DNA of 47,866 nt, from assembly GCF_009829085.1 (NCBI RefSeq), contig NZ_WUQY01000031.1, forward strand, positions 1-47,866. Reading direction: 5' to 3'. Below, in pieces: positions 25,756-37,963 of the stretch (positions are counted from its first letter, which is position 1; each line of letters begins with the position of its first letter). This DNA comes from Sphingobacterium bovisgrunnientis (lineage in GTDB: Bacteria; Bacteroidota; Bacteroidia; Sphingobacteriales; Sphingobacteriaceae). The notes beneath the pieces are model-generated. The model had not been told where the DNA came from. It did no database searches and worked only from the letters and a program-made list of their open reading frames with translations. A program made the translations under genes and the position numbers.

Positions 25756-26641
25756 GTAATATATGTTTTGCAAATTCCATACAGACTTTGACTTCTTGCA
25801 CAGCATCAGAGCCCGCTGGGATTTTGTATTCCAATTCTATCGTCACAGGGATGCTGTATTTTTTATTTTTCAACAATAACAATATCTCCTTTATTGGTGT
25901 GTCACCTTCGCCCCATTTCAAATTCGCTGCCCCGTTTTCTTTGTTTTTGCGATCTTTAAGGTGTAGACTTGAAATTCGTTTGTGTTTTTTTTCAATAAAG
26001 GCTAATAAAGATTCCGTAGTATTATTTCCACCAGCAGCAATATAATGGCCACAATCTAAATTCAACGAATTGAATTTATTCTGCTTGAGAGCTGTATCCC
26101 ACGTTTGATCATTTCCTTGCAAATGGTTATGGTAGCCTACATACATTTTGTACTTCGCAGCAATACGTCCCAATCGTTCAGCGTGTTCTGCATCACCTAC
26201 GCGGAGTTCGGTTGTTACAGATTTCGCACCTAAAGCTTTTGCCGATCGCATTGCGAAATCTACTTCTTCATCCGTGCTATTTTTATTGAGCAGATTGGGT
26301 TTGTAAGCGTATATTTTTATGCCTTCTGAATTCAATTTCTTTTTTACTTTCTTGAATTCATTCATCGAGATACTCGATCGCCATTTTTTGATACTCTCAG
26401 GATCGCTTGGTCGTCCTAAATAAATTTCTACAGGATCGCCCATTAATTCAACCGCACTAATTCCGCTATTTTTTATTTGTTGGATCAAACTCTCCAAATC
26501 TTGTGGCATAGATCGGTATGAATAAGTAATCACGCCGATTTGTACACCACCGAATTTTGAATTTAACTTTTCAGTAGACTGTCCAAAGCTATTGGTATTA
26601 AGAATTAATACTAAAATGCTAACAATAAAAGTTTTTAACAT
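25751..26641 (-). CDS. Secreted sugar phosphate isomerase/epimerase-like TIM-barrel protein (296 aa)
   Basis: Xylose-isomerase-like TIM-barrel protein (AP endonuclease family 2 fold). A Sec signal peptide covers about the first 20 residues (VSILVLILNTNSFGQ). The barrel shows VQIGVITYSYRSMPQ, the acidic end of strand 2 (GISAVELMGDPVEIYLG), VTTELRVGDAEHAERLG, the metal site MYVGYHNH, SLNLDCGHYIAAGG, RISSLHLKDR and a final PVTIELEY. The metal ligands Glu, Asp, His and Glu are in place. It is encoded tail to tail with the exported Gfo/Idh/MocA dehydrogenase, and the two probably act on the same periplasmic sugar derivative (inference). Confidence 0.9.
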   Translation of the reverse strand: MLKTFIVSILVLILNTNSFGQSTEKLNSKFGGVQIGVITYSYRSMPQDLESLIQQIKNSGISAVELMGDPVEIYLGRPSDPESIKKWRSSISMNEFKKVKKKLNSEGIKIYAYKPNLLNKNSTDEEVDFAMRSAKALGAKSVTTELRVGDAEHAERLGRIAAKYKMYVGYHNHLQGNDQTWDTALKQNKFNSLNLDCGHYIAAGGNNTTESLLAFIEKKHKRISSLHLKDRKNKENGAANLKWGEGDTPIKEILLLLKNKKYSIPVTIELEYKIPAGSDAVQEVKVCMEFAKHILQ

Positions 26642-26732
26642 GATGTTTTTTTATAGGTTTATGAAGATTTTAAAAACTAAAATTAAAAATATTATTGGAA
26701 AGTAACACTTTAATACTTAAGTTCGTATCAAC

Positions 26733-26816
26733 TTTAGGGGTGTCTACAATTTTGTAGGCTGAGATTTTACCCTCATAACCTGATCTAGATCATACTAGCG
26801 TAGGGAAAAGTGAGAT
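26733..26816 (+). promoter_or_regulatory. TPP riboswitch (THI element) of the thiamine operon
   Basis: The conserved TPP-aptamer blocks are present in order: TTTAGGGGTGTC, GCTGAGATTTTACCCT, AACCTGATCTAGATCATACT, AGCGTAGGGAAAAGTGA. The pyrimidine- and pyrophosphate-sensing helices are both recognisable. It lies about 70 bases before thiS and should turn off the operon when thiamine pyrophosphate is plentiful. I did not identify the expression platform with certainty. Confidence 0.97.
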
Positions 26817-26884
26817 GTCTTCGTGTATTTGCAATCGCAATGTCGTAGCCATTCCTAAAGTTTTATTTTAAAACAAAAACAGGA

Positions 26885-29488
<2,604 letters not shown>

Positions 29489-29501
<13 letters not shown>

Positions 29502-30226
29502 GACCGTATGTGCTGTGTATAGGCGGTTTTGATCCTTCGGCAGGTGCAGGCGTATTAGCCGATATCAAGACCTTGGAACAATTAAAAGTTTTTGGTTTGG
29601 CTGTTTTGACGTGCAATACAATACAGACCGAAAATGAATTTATTGCCTTGAATTGGTTTGAAACGGAAATTATACTTGAAGCTATTCAGAGGCTCATGCA
29701 AGTTTACCCTATCGAGTATGTGAAAATTGGTGTGGTGAAAAACTCAGATATGCTTTGTCAAATAGTTGATGAATTGCTATCTATTAATCCGCAATGTAAG
29801 ATTATTTGGGATACAGTTTTAGGAAGTACTACAGGTTATAATTTGTTTGAAATGGACAATTTGGTGAAATTGAAAATTGTATTACCTAAAGTGTGTCTTG
29901 TAACTCCAAATATATTGGAATATAACATTTTAATCTCTTTTGGTTTAATTGATTCTGTAGGTGGATTGGCAGTACTTCAAAAGGCTGGACACAGCAAAGA
30001 AAGGCTAGGTGTAGATATTTTATTTTATAAAAATCAAATCATTGAAATACAGCAAGGTCAAGAAAAATTGCCACAAAAGCATGGTTCAGGATGTGTGTTA
30101 GCTAGCGCGATAACAGGCTATTTGTCTTTAGGAAATGACTTAGAATCAGCGTGCAAATTGGCGAAGAGTTATATAAATAGGTTTTTAAATTCTAATCAAA
30201 CATTATTAGGATACCATTATGAATAA
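29489..30226 (+). CDS. thiD: Hydroxymethylpyrimidine/phosphomethylpyrimidine kinase (245 aa)
   Basis: Ribokinase-fold kinase that phosphorylates HMP and HMP-P to HMP-PP. Shows the N-terminal GGFDPSAGAGVLADIKT motif, IQTENEF, WDTVLGSTTG, TPNILEYNIL, and the anion-hole loop HGSGCVLASAITGYL with the catalytic region near the C-terminus. It overlaps the preceding gene by 13 bases and thiE by 8, so translation is coupled along the operon. Slightly shorter than typical ThiD (about 265 aa). Confidence 0.93.
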
Positions 30227-30836
30227 GATAAGCAAACTACAATACATCTCTCAGGGAAACACTTGGGATGAGCAAGCGAACAACATCATCACGGCATTGA
30301 ATAATGGCGTGAAATGGGTTCAGCTACGCTGGAAAAATGCATCTAAAGAAGAAATTTTTGATCTAGCGCGTCTGGTAAAGGTTTGGTGCATGTCACATAA
30401 AGCTAAACTCATAATCAATGACCACGTGGATATTGCGAAATCTGTCAATGCAGATGGTGTACATCTGGGACTAGCAGATATGAAAGTAGTAGAGGCAAAG
30501 CAAATATTAGGTGAAGGAAAAATTTATGGAAGAACTGCTAACACGCTAGATGATATTTATTTGAGAATGGAAGAAGGTTGTGATTATATCGGATTAGGGC
30601 CATTTAGATTTACATCAACCAAAGAAAAATTAAGTCCGATTTTAGGTTTAGCGGGCTATCAACAAATTTTTGATCATCTACATAAATTGAAATCTTTTCC
30701 ACCCATCATCGCTATTGGCGGTATCTCCTTAGAAGATATTGCAGCATTACAACATGTTGGCGTCTATGGTGTAGCGTTGTCGAAGTATATTACAGAAAAT
30801 CCACTAGAGGTGTCTAAAATTGAAGCTTTATTATGA
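30219..30836 (+). CDS. thiE: Thiamine phosphate synthase ThiE (205 aa)
   Basis: Couples HMP-PP and the carboxythiazole phosphate to thiamine phosphate. The active-site pieces are intact: [51 protein letters not shown] and [10 protein letters not shown]. This separates it from the divergent copy at 28929. Starts inside thiD by eight bases; its stop overlaps the thiG start (ATGA). Confidence 0.93.
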   Translation: MNKISKLQYISQGNTWDEQANNIITALNNGVKWVQLRWKNASKEEIFDLARLVKVWCMSHKAKLIINDHVDIAKSVNADGVHLGLADMKVVEAKQILGEGKIYGRTANTLDDIYLRMEEGCDYIGLGPFRFTSTKEKLSPILGLAGYQQIFDHLHKLKSFPPIIAIGGISLEDIAALQHVGVYGVALSKYITENPLEVSKIEALL

Positions 30837-31606
30837 AAAACGAACTCAAAATAGCAGATAAAATATTTGATTCCAGGTTATTTCTCGGAACTGGAAAGTT
30901 TGGAAATTTAACAGAAATGCAGCAAGCTATCGAGATTTCAGGATCTAATTTGGTTACTGTCGCATTACGAAGGGTTGATTTAAAGCAGAATAATCAAGAA
31001 AATATTATTCATTATCTCCAACAGACAAAAGTAGATTTGTTACCCAATACTTCGGGAGCAAGGACTGCTGAAGAAGCAATAGTGTTGGCTGAGATGGGAC
31101 GCGATGCGATGGAAACTAATTGGGTGAAACTCGAAATCCATCCTGATCCGCGTTATCTGATGCCTGACCCGATTGAAACATTGCTAGCAGCAGAAAAACT
31201 AATTAAAAGTGGATTTGTGGTGTTGCCTTACATTCATGCGGACCCTGTTCTCTGCAAACGATTAGAAGAAGTAGGTACTGCCGCAGTGATGCCGTTAGCA
31301 GCGCCTATTGGAAGTAATAAAGGATTGCGAACAATAGATTTTTTAGAAATTATCATTGAGCAAAGTCAAGTTCCTGTTGTTGTAGATGCGGGGTTGGGTG
31401 CGCCTTCAGACGCAGCTAAGGCGATGGAATTAGGGGCAGATGCGGTTTTGGTGAATACGGCAATTGCGGTAGCAAGTAATCCTGTCGAAATGGCTTTAGC
31501 ATTTAAAGAAGCAACAATTGCGGGTAGAAGAGCTTTTGAGTGCGGTGTGCCTCAAGTGCATCAGTATGCAGAAGCTTCAAGCCCGTTGGATACTTTTTTA
31601 TTTTAA
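30833..31606 (+). CDS. thiG: Thiazole synthase ThiG (257 aa)
   Basis: Condenses DXP, dehydroglycine and ThiS thiocarboxylate into the thiazole. The N-terminal [12 protein letters not shown], the [14 protein letters not shown] segment, the Schiff-base lysine in [10 protein letters not shown] (about residue 99) and [13 protein letters not shown] with [14 protein letters not shown] are all conserved. It sits six bases before thiH, its source of dehydroglycine. Confidence 0.96.
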   Translation: MKNELKIADKIFDSRLFLGTGKFGNLTEMQQAIEISGSNLVTVALRRVDLKQNNQENIIHYLQQTKVDLLPNTSGARTAEEAIVLAEMGRDAMETNWVKLEIHPDPRYLMPDPIETLLAAEKLIKSGFVVLPYIHADPVLCKRLEEVGTAAVMPLAAPIGSNKGLRTIDFLEIIIEQSQVPVVVDAGLGAPSDAAKAMELGADAVLVNTAIAVASNPVEMALAFKEATIAGRRAFECGVPQVHQYAEASSPLDTFLF

Positions 31607-31612
31607 AAAATT

Positions 31613-32725
31613 ATGCTGGAAACATTTTTAGCTCATTTTGCCAAGTATGATTGGGATGTTGTGAAGTCCCAGATCAATAAGGTTTCTGCACAGGATGTCC
31701 AAACTGTATTGGCTAAAAGGAAGAAGACCTTACAGGATTTTATGATCTTGTTATCGCCTGTAGCAGCTGACTTTTTAACTCAAATGGCTACGCAATCTCA
31801 ATTATTGACCCGACAGCGTTTTGGAAAGACTATTCAATTGTTTGCGCCATTGTACTTGAGTAATGAGTGTCAAAACATTTGTACGTATTGTGGTTTTAGT
31901 TTGGATAATAAGATCAAGCGCAAAACTTTAACCAATATGGAATTGCTTTTGGAAGCTGCAGAACTTAAAACACGCGGGATCGATCATGTGTTGTTGGTAA
32001 GTGGGGAAGCAAACCATACTGTCGGGATCGAATTTTTTTTGAATGCGGTAAAATTACTTAAACCATTATTTTCTAATATTTCAATGGAAGTACAGCCTTT
32101 GGAAGAAGATGAATATCGGCTATTGACGGACGCAGGCGTTCATTCGATATTGGTTTACCAAGAGACCTATCACAAAGAAGTGTACAAACAGTACCATCCA
32201 AAAGGAAAGAAATCCAACTTTGATTACCGAGCAGAGACGCCTGATCGGTTAGGTCGAAGTGAAATGCATAAAATGGGTTTGGGTGTCTTGCTTGGCTTAG
32301 AAGATTGGCGAGTAGATAGCTTTTTCAATGCTTTGCATCTGGATTATTTGCAAAAGAAATATTGGAAAACTAAATATGCTGTTTCATTTCCACGATTAAG
32401 ACCTGCGGAAGGGGTGATTCATCCGAATTATGAAATTTCGGATCGAGAGCTTTTCCAACTCATTTGTGCTTATAGAATTTGGAATCCTGATTTGGAATTG
32501 TCTATTTCTACGCGCGAAAGCGAAGTTTTTCGCAACAATATTATTCGATATGGCGTGACAAGCATGAGCGCAGCTTCCAAAACTAATCCTGGTGGTTATG
32601 TTGTAGATCCACAATCTTTAGAACAATTTGAAATTTCGGATGAGCGATCTGTAGCTGATGTCAAGTCAGTTATCTTAGATGCTGGGTATGAACCTTTGTT
32701 CAAAGATTGGGAAAGTGTGTTATGA
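31613..32725 (+). CDS. thiH: 2-iminoacetate synthase (tyrosine lyase) ThiH (370 aa)
   Basis: Radical SAM enzyme that cleaves tyrosine to dehydroglycine and p-cresol. The cluster motif is C86-x3-C90-x2-C93 (CQNICTYCGF); further typical segments are LLVSGEANHTVG, YQETYHKEVYKQYHPKGKK and SISTRESEVFRNN. ThiH rather than the oxygen-using ThiO is present, so thiazole synthesis here does not need oxygen. The stop overlaps the thiF start (ATGA). Confidence 0.96.
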   Translation: MLETFLAHFAKYDWDVVKSQINKVSAQDVQTVLAKRKKTLQDFMILLSPVAADFLTQMATQSQLLTRQRFGKTIQLFAPLYLSNECQNICTYCGFSLDNKIKRKTLTNMELLLEAAELKTRGIDHVLLVSGEANHTVGIEFFLNAVKLLKPLFSNISMEVQPLEEDEYRLLTDAGVHSILVYQETYHKEVYKQYHPKGKKSNFDYRAETPDRLGRSEMHKMGLGVLLGLEDWRVDSFFNALHLDYLQKKYWKTKYAVSFPRLRPAEGVIHPNYEISDRELFQLICAYRIWNPDLELSISTRESEVFRNNIIRYGVTSMSAASKTNPGGYVVDPQSLEQFEISDERSVADVKSVILDAGYEPLFKDWESVL

Positions 32726-33435
32726 TAAAGTCTGATGATAAATTTAATCGTTATAGCCGACAGATTTTTATAGAAGAAGTTGGTGTCGGAGGGCAACGCG
32801 CCCTATTAACTGCTAAAGTTTTGGTCATAGGTGCGGGAGGCTTGGGTAGTGTTGTGCTTCCATATTTAGCGGCTGCTGGAGTTGGAAAATTAGGAATTGT
32901 TGATTTTGATTTGGTCGAATGGCATAACTTAAACCGTCAAATTATCCATAAAGAATCTAGTATTGGAAAATATAAAGTCGATAGTTCTTTTGAATTCATA
33001 AAGAATTTAAATTCTACTATTGAAGTGGAATGCTTTAATATAAAATTGACAGCGGATAACATTGAGGATATTTTGGAAGATTATGATATAGTACTTGATT
33101 GTTCGGATAATTTTGATACAAGATACTTAATTAATGACACTTGTGTTGTTTTAGATAAAGTACTTGTTTATGGAAGTATCTTTGCTTTTGAAGGGCAGGT
33201 TGCTGTATTTAATTTTAGAGGGAGCAAACATCTGAGAGATGTTTTTCCTGAGCCGCCCGATCCTGAGATGGTTCCAAATTGTGATGTAAACGGAGTTTTA
33301 GGTCCTTTACCAGGTGTAATAGGAAGTATGATGGCTATGCTTTGTATAGAAATTATTGTGGGTATAGAGGTGGCAACGAATTCCTTGCTTCTATTTGATT
33401 TAAGAAAGTGGCATTTTACACAGATAGAATTCTAA
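32722..33435 (+). CDS. thiF: ThiF/MoeB/HesA-family adenylyltransferase (237 aa)
   Basis: E1-like enzyme that adenylates the ThiS C-terminus. Conserved parts: NRYSRQIFIEEVGVGGQ, the nucleotide loop VIGAGGLGSVVLPYLAAAGV (about 34-53), the DFDLVEWHNLNRQIIH region, DCSDNFDTRYLINDTC and the late LGPLPGVIGSMMAML. Only one cysteine (VPNC) remains where zinc-binding CxxC pairs occur in many relatives, and there is no C-terminal rhodanese domain. Start chosen at ATG 32722, which overlaps the thiH stop; a few in-frame codons upstream would need a TTG start. It is the last gene of the thi operon. Confidence 0.9.
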   Translation: MIKSDDKFNRYSRQIFIEEVGVGGQRALLTAKVLVIGAGGLGSVVLPYLAAAGVGKLGIVDFDLVEWHNLNRQIIHKESSIGKYKVDSSFEFIKNLNSTIEVECFNIKLTADNIEDILEDYDIVLDCSDNFDTRYLINDTCVVLDKVLVYGSIFAFEGQVAVFNFRGSKHLRDVFPEPPDPEMVPNCDVNGVLGPLPGVIGSMMAMLCIEIIVGIEVATNSLLLFDLRKWHFTQIEF

Positions 33436-33482
33436 TGAAGATAAAGCTTTGGCAGGATACAGCAGGATAATTAAATATAGAA

Positions 33483-33532
33483 AAGGCTGTAGATTTCGTG
33501 ATTAAATGATTAACCATGAAATCTACAGCCTT
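33483..33532. repeat. Perfect hairpin over the start codon of the sulfatase gene
   Basis: Fifteen bases (33483-33497) are exactly complementary to 33518-33532, with a 20-base loop. The right arm starts at the G of the sulfatase ATG and covers its first five codons. It lies 48 bases behind thiF and could also end the thi transcript, but no T run follows it on the plus strand. Confidence 0.75.
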
Positions 33533-35015
33533 ACTTAGCATCTTACTAATTTCGATTTTTCAATTCTCAAATGCTTTTGCGCAAAAGAAAAAATCAGCTA
33601 ATGCTACTAAGAAGCCTATGAACGTGCTTTTTATAGCTACAGATGATATGCGTGCCGACTTGCAAGTGTTAGGTCACAAATTAGCAAAGACTCCAAATTT
33701 AGATAAGTTGGCAAAAGATGGGGTGCTGTTTGAAAGGGCGTATTGCCAATATCCTCTTTGTGGACCTTCTAGGGCTTCATTACTTACTGGTCGGAAACCA
33801 ACTATCTCAGGATTATACGGCAACAGAGAGTGGTATGGGGCTTCATTTCCCGATTGGAAAAGTATACCGATGTATTTCAAAGAACAAGGGTACGTCACCT
33901 GGCGTACGGGGAAAATATTTCACGGCGGAATTGACGATACAGATGCATGGGTAGAAGGAGGTGAAGTTAGGGATCATAATGCACCAATTAATACAGACCC
34001 GCCTTCAGCTGTGTCATCAACGCAGTATTATGCAAATATTTGGAGGTCAGCACCAAAATTAACAGAGGGGGCTGACTCGTCTGTAAGATCAGATCGTTGG
34101 GGAGCTTTACATGGCAAGGAAGCACAAAATTTGGGTGATACCAAAGTTGGAGATCGCGCTTTAGACTTTATTAGACGTAGTAAAAACCAGAAGGAACCTT
34201 TTTTCCTAGCTGTTGGATTCTCTAAACCACATACGCCTTTTATAGCACCTAAGGAGTTTTTTGATTTGTATGTCAAGGAAGAGATTCAACTTCCTGTCAA
34301 TTTCTCTTCTCTTCCTGTTGTTCCAATTGGTTTTCCTCAAGGCGCCACACGTCTTAGAAATACAGATTTGTTTATTAATCGCACGGCCTCTGTAGATGAA
34401 TCAAAAGATTTTATCAAAGCCTATTTAGCATGTATTAGTTATGTGGATTGGAATGTTGGTCGTTTATTAGATGAGTTGGAAAAGCAAGGATTAAGAGAAA
34501 ATACCCTAATAGTTTTTTGGAGTGATCATGGTTATCAATTGGGTGAAAGAGGTAAATGGTCTAAAGCAGGATCGCTGTGGGAGCAAGGCACGCGCGTTCC
34601 TTTTATAATTTATGATCCAAGAGCAAAAGGAAACGGCACGTCATCTTCTCGTACTGTCGAGCTAATTGATATTTACCCTACGCTGGTCGAAGCCTGTGGT
34701 CTTCCGATGCCATCTGGATTAGACGGTGTAAGTTTAAATCCATTATTGCAAAATCCAAATGCACCGTGGGAAAGACCAGCCTATACAGTTTGGAACGAGC
34801 ATAGCAAAGGAATTACAGGAGTAGTTGTACGAACAGAACGTTGGCGATATGCCGAATTTTATGGTAATGGTGCGGGAGCATTTCTTACAGATGCTGTACA
34901 TGATCCGCATGAACTGATTAATTTGGTTGAAAATCCGCAATATAAAGATGTGGTAGCTGAACTTTCTCATTTAGCTCGTGAGTATGTAAAAGGAAAAACC
35001 GAACCCACAAAATAA
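33516..35015 (+). CDS. Secreted sulfatase, iduronate-2-sulfatase-like (499 aa)
   Basis: Type I sulfatase exported by a Sec signal peptide (cleavage after about residue 22, NAFAQ). The metal pair DD at 43-44 and the maturation motif C82-G-P-S-R86, whose cysteine becomes formylglycine, are present, followed by ASLLTGRKP. HTPF (in FSKPHTPFIAPKEFF) and SDHGYQLGERGKWSKAG complete the active site. Overall pattern is that of the iduronate-2-sulfatase-type family (S1_7 in my recollection). No sulfatase-maturing enzyme gene is in the window, so it must be elsewhere. No SusCD or glycosidase genes adjoin it, so its substrate is open. The start codon lies in a strong hairpin. Confidence 0.93.
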   Translation: MKSTALLSILLISIFQFSNAFAQKKKSANATKKPMNVLFIATDDMRADLQVLGHKLAKTPNLDKLAKDGVLFERAYCQYPLCGPSRASLLTGRKPTISGLYGNREWYGASFPDWKSIPMYFKEQGYVTWRTGKIFHGGIDDTDAWVEGGEVRDHNAPINTDPPSAVSSTQYYANIWRSAPKLTEGADSSVRSDRWGALHGKEAQNLGDTKVGDRALDFIRRSKNQKEPFFLAVGFSKPHTPFIAPKEFFDLYVKEEIQLPVNFSSLPVVPIGFPQGATRLRNTDLFINRTASVDESKDFIKAYLACISYVDWNVGRLLDELEKQGLRENTLIVFWSDHGYQLGERGKWSKAGSLWEQGTRVPFIIYDPRAKGNGTSSSRTVELIDIYPTLVEACGLPMPSGLDGVSLNPLLQNPNAPWERPAYTVWNEHSKGITGVVVRTERWRYAEFYGNGAGAFLTDAVHDPHELINLVENPQYKDVVAELSHLAREYVKGKTEPTK

Positions 35016-35035
35016 TATATTGTATAAATGTAGAT

Positions 35036-35065
35036 AAAGACAGATTCGCCCGGATTTGTCTTTTC
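35036..35065 (+). terminator. Terminator after the sulfatase gene
   Basis: AAAGACA (35036-35042) pairs with TGTCTTT (35057-35063), with a 14-base loop and a following T-rich stretch. Confidence 0.65.
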
Positions 35066-35122
35066 TTATTTTATCTGATTTTGATCTAGTTTTTTCATTT
35101 TAATAAGGCGTGCATAAACATA

Positions 35123-35158
35123 TTTTGTTGTATTCTGCTATGCAAAAACCTATCTTTG
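35123..35158 (+). promoter_or_regulatory. Bacteroidota-type promoter of pheT
   Basis: A TTTTGTTG element (35123-35130) is followed after a 20-base spacer by TATCTTTG (35151-35158), an exact TAnnTTTG match. The start of transcription would be about 35165, giving a very short leader before the ATG at 35179. Confidence 0.65.
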
Positions 35159-35178
35159 TAACTCAAAAAAATTAAAAG

Positions 35179-37569
35179 ATGAATATTTCTTACAATTGGC
35201 TTAAGAATTACTTAAATATAGATAAAACACCTGATGAGCTTTCATTGATATTGACCGATATTGGTTTAGAAGTGGAAGCAGTGGAGAAAGTAGAATCTAT
35301 ACCAGGCGGTCTTGAAGGTTTGGTAGTAGGGGAAGTGTTGAGCGCTGAGCAACATCCAAATGCAGATAAATTACGTATTACCAAGGTTGACGTAGGTACT
35401 GGTACACCATTGGATATTGTGTGTGGTGCGCCAAATTGCCGAGCGGGTTTGAAAGTAATTGTTGCAACTGTAGGATCTGTTTGTCATCCAACATCAGGTG
35501 AGCCATTCAAAATCACGAAGTCAAAAATCCGTGGTGAAGTTTCTGAAGGCATGCTTTGCGGCGAAGATGAAATTGGCTTAGGTACATCTCATGCTGGTAT
35601 TGTCGAGTTGCCTGCTGATGCGCAAGTAGGAACATTAGTAAAGGATTTTTACGAAATAAAAGACGATTACCGCTTTGAAATTGGCTTGACACCAAACCGC
35701 GCAGACGCGGCTTCGCACTTAGGTGTAGCGCGTGATTTGGCTGCGTATTTCCGTACGAATTATACGCTACCAAATGTTGAAGCTTTCACTGAGCAATCTG
35801 CTCAAGGTACAGTTGTATCAGTAGAAAGTGAAGATGCTCCAAGATATTCTGGAGTGAATATTTCTGGAGTTAAAGTCGCGGAATCACCAGATTGGTTAAA
35901 AGAGAAGTTAAGTGCTATTGGTATTCGTTCGATCAATAATATCGTTGATATCACGAATTATATTTTACATGATTTAGGTCAACCTTTGCATGCATTTGAT
36001 GCGGCTAAGATTGCTGGTAACAAAGTCGTTGTGCGTAAAGCATCTGAGGGTGAAGCATTCAAGACTTTGGATGGTAGTGATCGTACATTGTCTGCTGATG
36101 ATTTAGTTATTGCTGATGCGGAGAAACCAATGTGTATCGCAGGAGTTTTCGGTGGCGAATATTCAGGCGTTACCGAATCAACTACAGATATCTTTTTAGA
36201 GTCAGCATATTTCAATCCTGTATCTGTACGTAAAACTTCAAAACGACATAATTTAAAAACGGATTCTTCATTCCGCTTCGAAAGAGGTACGGATCCAAAT
36301 ATTACAGTGTTTGCGCTTAAGCGTGCTGCATTATTGATTCAAGATATTGCTGGAGGTGTAATATCATCTTCTGTTACTGATATTTATCCAAACCCAGTTG
36401 AACCTTTCAGATTTGAGGTTAGCTACCGCAATGTCCAGCGATTGATTGGTAAAGATATTCCTGCAGAGCAGATTAAAGAAATTATCTTGGCTTTAGGAAT
36501 TGTTGTGACTGCGGAAAATGATGGTGTGCTTTCTGTTGAAGTGCCTGCATACAAGGTAGATGTAACACGTGAAGTGGATGTGATTGAAGAAGTGTTGCGT
36601 ATTTATGGTTACAATAATATTGAATTGAAATCTCAGATTTTAGCTTCGCTGAATACGCAGGAGAAACCGGATAAAGAGACAGTATTAAATCAAGTAGCAG
36701 ACTTATTGATAGCTAATGGTTTTAGAGAGATTTTGTCTAATTCTTTGACAAAATCGGCTTACGCTGATGATGAGGCTACAGCTGTTAAATTATTCAATCC
36801 ATTGAGTTCAGATTTGGACACGATGCGTCAGAACATGATTTATTCAGCCTTGACAGCAATTGAATACAACCAAAAACGAAGATTATCGGACTTGAAAATT
36901 TTCGAATACGGAAAAACATACCACTTGAAGGAAGATGGCTATGAAGAAAAACAACGTTTTGCATTAGCATTAGCAGGTAAAAAAGAAGCCGAACAATGGA
37001 ATACGGTTTCTAAAAACGTGAATTTCTATAATTTGAAATCGGCTGTTGATACCATTTTAAAACGTCTTAAAGTAGAAGGTTTACAAATCGTAGAAACGAC
37101 AAATGCGAATCTTGCTTACGGTTTGGATTATATGAAAGGCCAAAAAGTATTAGTTTCACTAGGTGCAGTTCATGCTGATGCACTGAAAAAAGCGGATGTA
37201 GACGGACAAGTTTATTTTGCTGATTTTGATTGGGATTTGTTGCTGAAGGCTATTCGTAAAAATTCAATCAAATTCAAAGAAGTCTCAAAATTCCCTGCTG
37301 TACGAAGAGATTTAGCCTTGTTAGTTGATGAAGCAATTACTTTTGATAAATTGAGAGCTGTCGCTTTAAAAACTGATAAAAAGCTATTAAAGGAAGTGAA
37401 TATATTTGATGTTTATAAAGGCGATAAATTGCCAGAAGGCAAAAAGTCTTATGCTCTGAGTTTTACGATTCAGGACGAAGAAAAAACGCTAAATGATAAA
37501 CAAATTGATAGCATTATTCAAAAATTAATTATTAACTTTGAGAAAGAGACTAAAGCTGTAGTGCGATAG
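35179..37569 (+). CDS. pheT: Phenylalanine-tRNA ligase beta subunit (796 aa)
   Basis: Large subunit of the (alpha-beta)2 synthetase that charges tRNA-Phe. Domains in order: N-terminal helix (MNISYNWLKNYLNI), an EMAP/tRNA-binding OB fold at about 45-150 (VVGEVLSAEQHPNADKLRIT), B3/B4 editing domain (ADAASHLGVARDLAAYF through HDLGQPLHAFDA), B5, the catalytic-like core with ALAGKKEAEQW, and the C-terminal anticodon-binding FDX-ACB domain (KFPAVRRDLALLVDEAI). Length is normal. pheS is not nearby. It heads a group with a coiled-coil gene and zapA. It carries a clean Bacteroidota promoter. Confidence 0.97.
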   Translation: MNISYNWLKNYLNIDKTPDELSLILTDIGLEVEAVEKVESIPGGLEGLVVGEVLSAEQHPNADKLRITKVDVGTGTPLDIVCGAPNCRAGLKVIVATVGSVCHPTSGEPFKITKSKIRGEVSEGMLCGEDEIGLGTSHAGIVELPADAQVGTLVKDFYEIKDDYRFEIGLTPNRADAASHLGVARDLAAYFRTNYTLPNVEAFTEQSAQGTVVSVESEDAPRYSGVNISGVKVAESPDWLKEKLSAIGIRSINNIVDITNYILHDLGQPLHAFDAAKIAGNKVVVRKASEGEAFKTLDGSDRTLSADDLVIADAEKPMCIAGVFGGEYSGVTESTTDIFLESAYFNPVSVRKTSKRHNLKTDSSFRFERGTDPNITVFALKRAALLIQDIAGGVISSSVTDIYPNPVEPFRFEVSYRNVQRLIGKDIPAEQIKEIILALGIVVTAENDGVLSVEVPAYKVDVTREVDVIEEVLRIYGYNNIELKSQILASLNTQEKPDKETVLNQVADLLIANGFREILSNSLTKSAYADDEATAVKLFNPLSSDLDTMRQNMIYSALTAIEYNQKRRLSDLKIFEYGKTYHLKEDGYEEKQRFALALAGKKEAEQWNTVSKNVNFYNLKSAVDTILKRLKVEGLQIVETTNANLAYGLDYMKGQKVLVSLGAVHADALKKADVDGQVYFADFDWDLLLKAIRKNSIKFKEVSKFPAVRRDLALLVDEAITFDKLRAVALKTDKKLLKEVNIFDVYKGDKLPEGKKSYALSFTIQDEEKTLNDKQIDSIIQKLIINFEKETKAVVR

Positions 37570-37605
37570 AACTCCAATCAAATAATTTTAATTGCGAAAT
37601 AAAAT

Positions 37606-37914
37606 ATGGCAGTATTATCTTCACAAATGAATATTATCGTTGAGAAAACGAAAAATTTAATTCAGTTGTGTGAAGCTTTGCAAGAGGAAAATGATTTGTT
37701 AAAGTTAGAATTACAATCAGTGCAAGTCGCATTCGAGACAAGTACTGAAAAGATAAAGCAACTTGAAGAGCAAACAAAAGCTATGGCAGTAGCTCGATCT
37801 CTAGACGAAGCGAATATAGATAAGGAAGCTATAAATGAAAAAATACTTGACACAAAGCAAAAAATTAACGATTTTGTGCGAGAAATAGACAGATGTATAA
37901 ACTTATTGAAGTAG
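37606..37914 (+). CDS. Small coiled-coil protein, possible ZapB-like division factor (102 aa)
   Basis: Almost entirely a predicted coiled coil: heptad-like leucines and charged residues from about 15 to 65 (LIQLCEALQEENDLLKLELQ) and a second helix at the C-terminal end (FVREIDRCINLL). No signal peptide or membrane segment. It sits between pheT and zapA, 36 bases behind pheT and 49 before zapA. Size and coiled-coil character are like ZapB, and partnership with ZapA is suggested by position, but direct homology is not visible. Confidence 0.8.
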   Translation: MAVLSSQMNIIVEKTKNLIQLCEALQEENDLLKLELQSVQVAFETSTEKIKQLEEQTKAMAVARSLDEANIDKEAINEKILDTKQKINDFVREIDRCINLLK

Positions 37915-37963
37915 ATAAGTAGAGTTAGGAAATAAGTTTATTACGTTATTAAGCTCGATAATC

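Noticed and set aside
26733..26816. TPP riboswitch as a novel element
   Set aside because: It is a standard THI element before a standard thi operon; annotated as such only.
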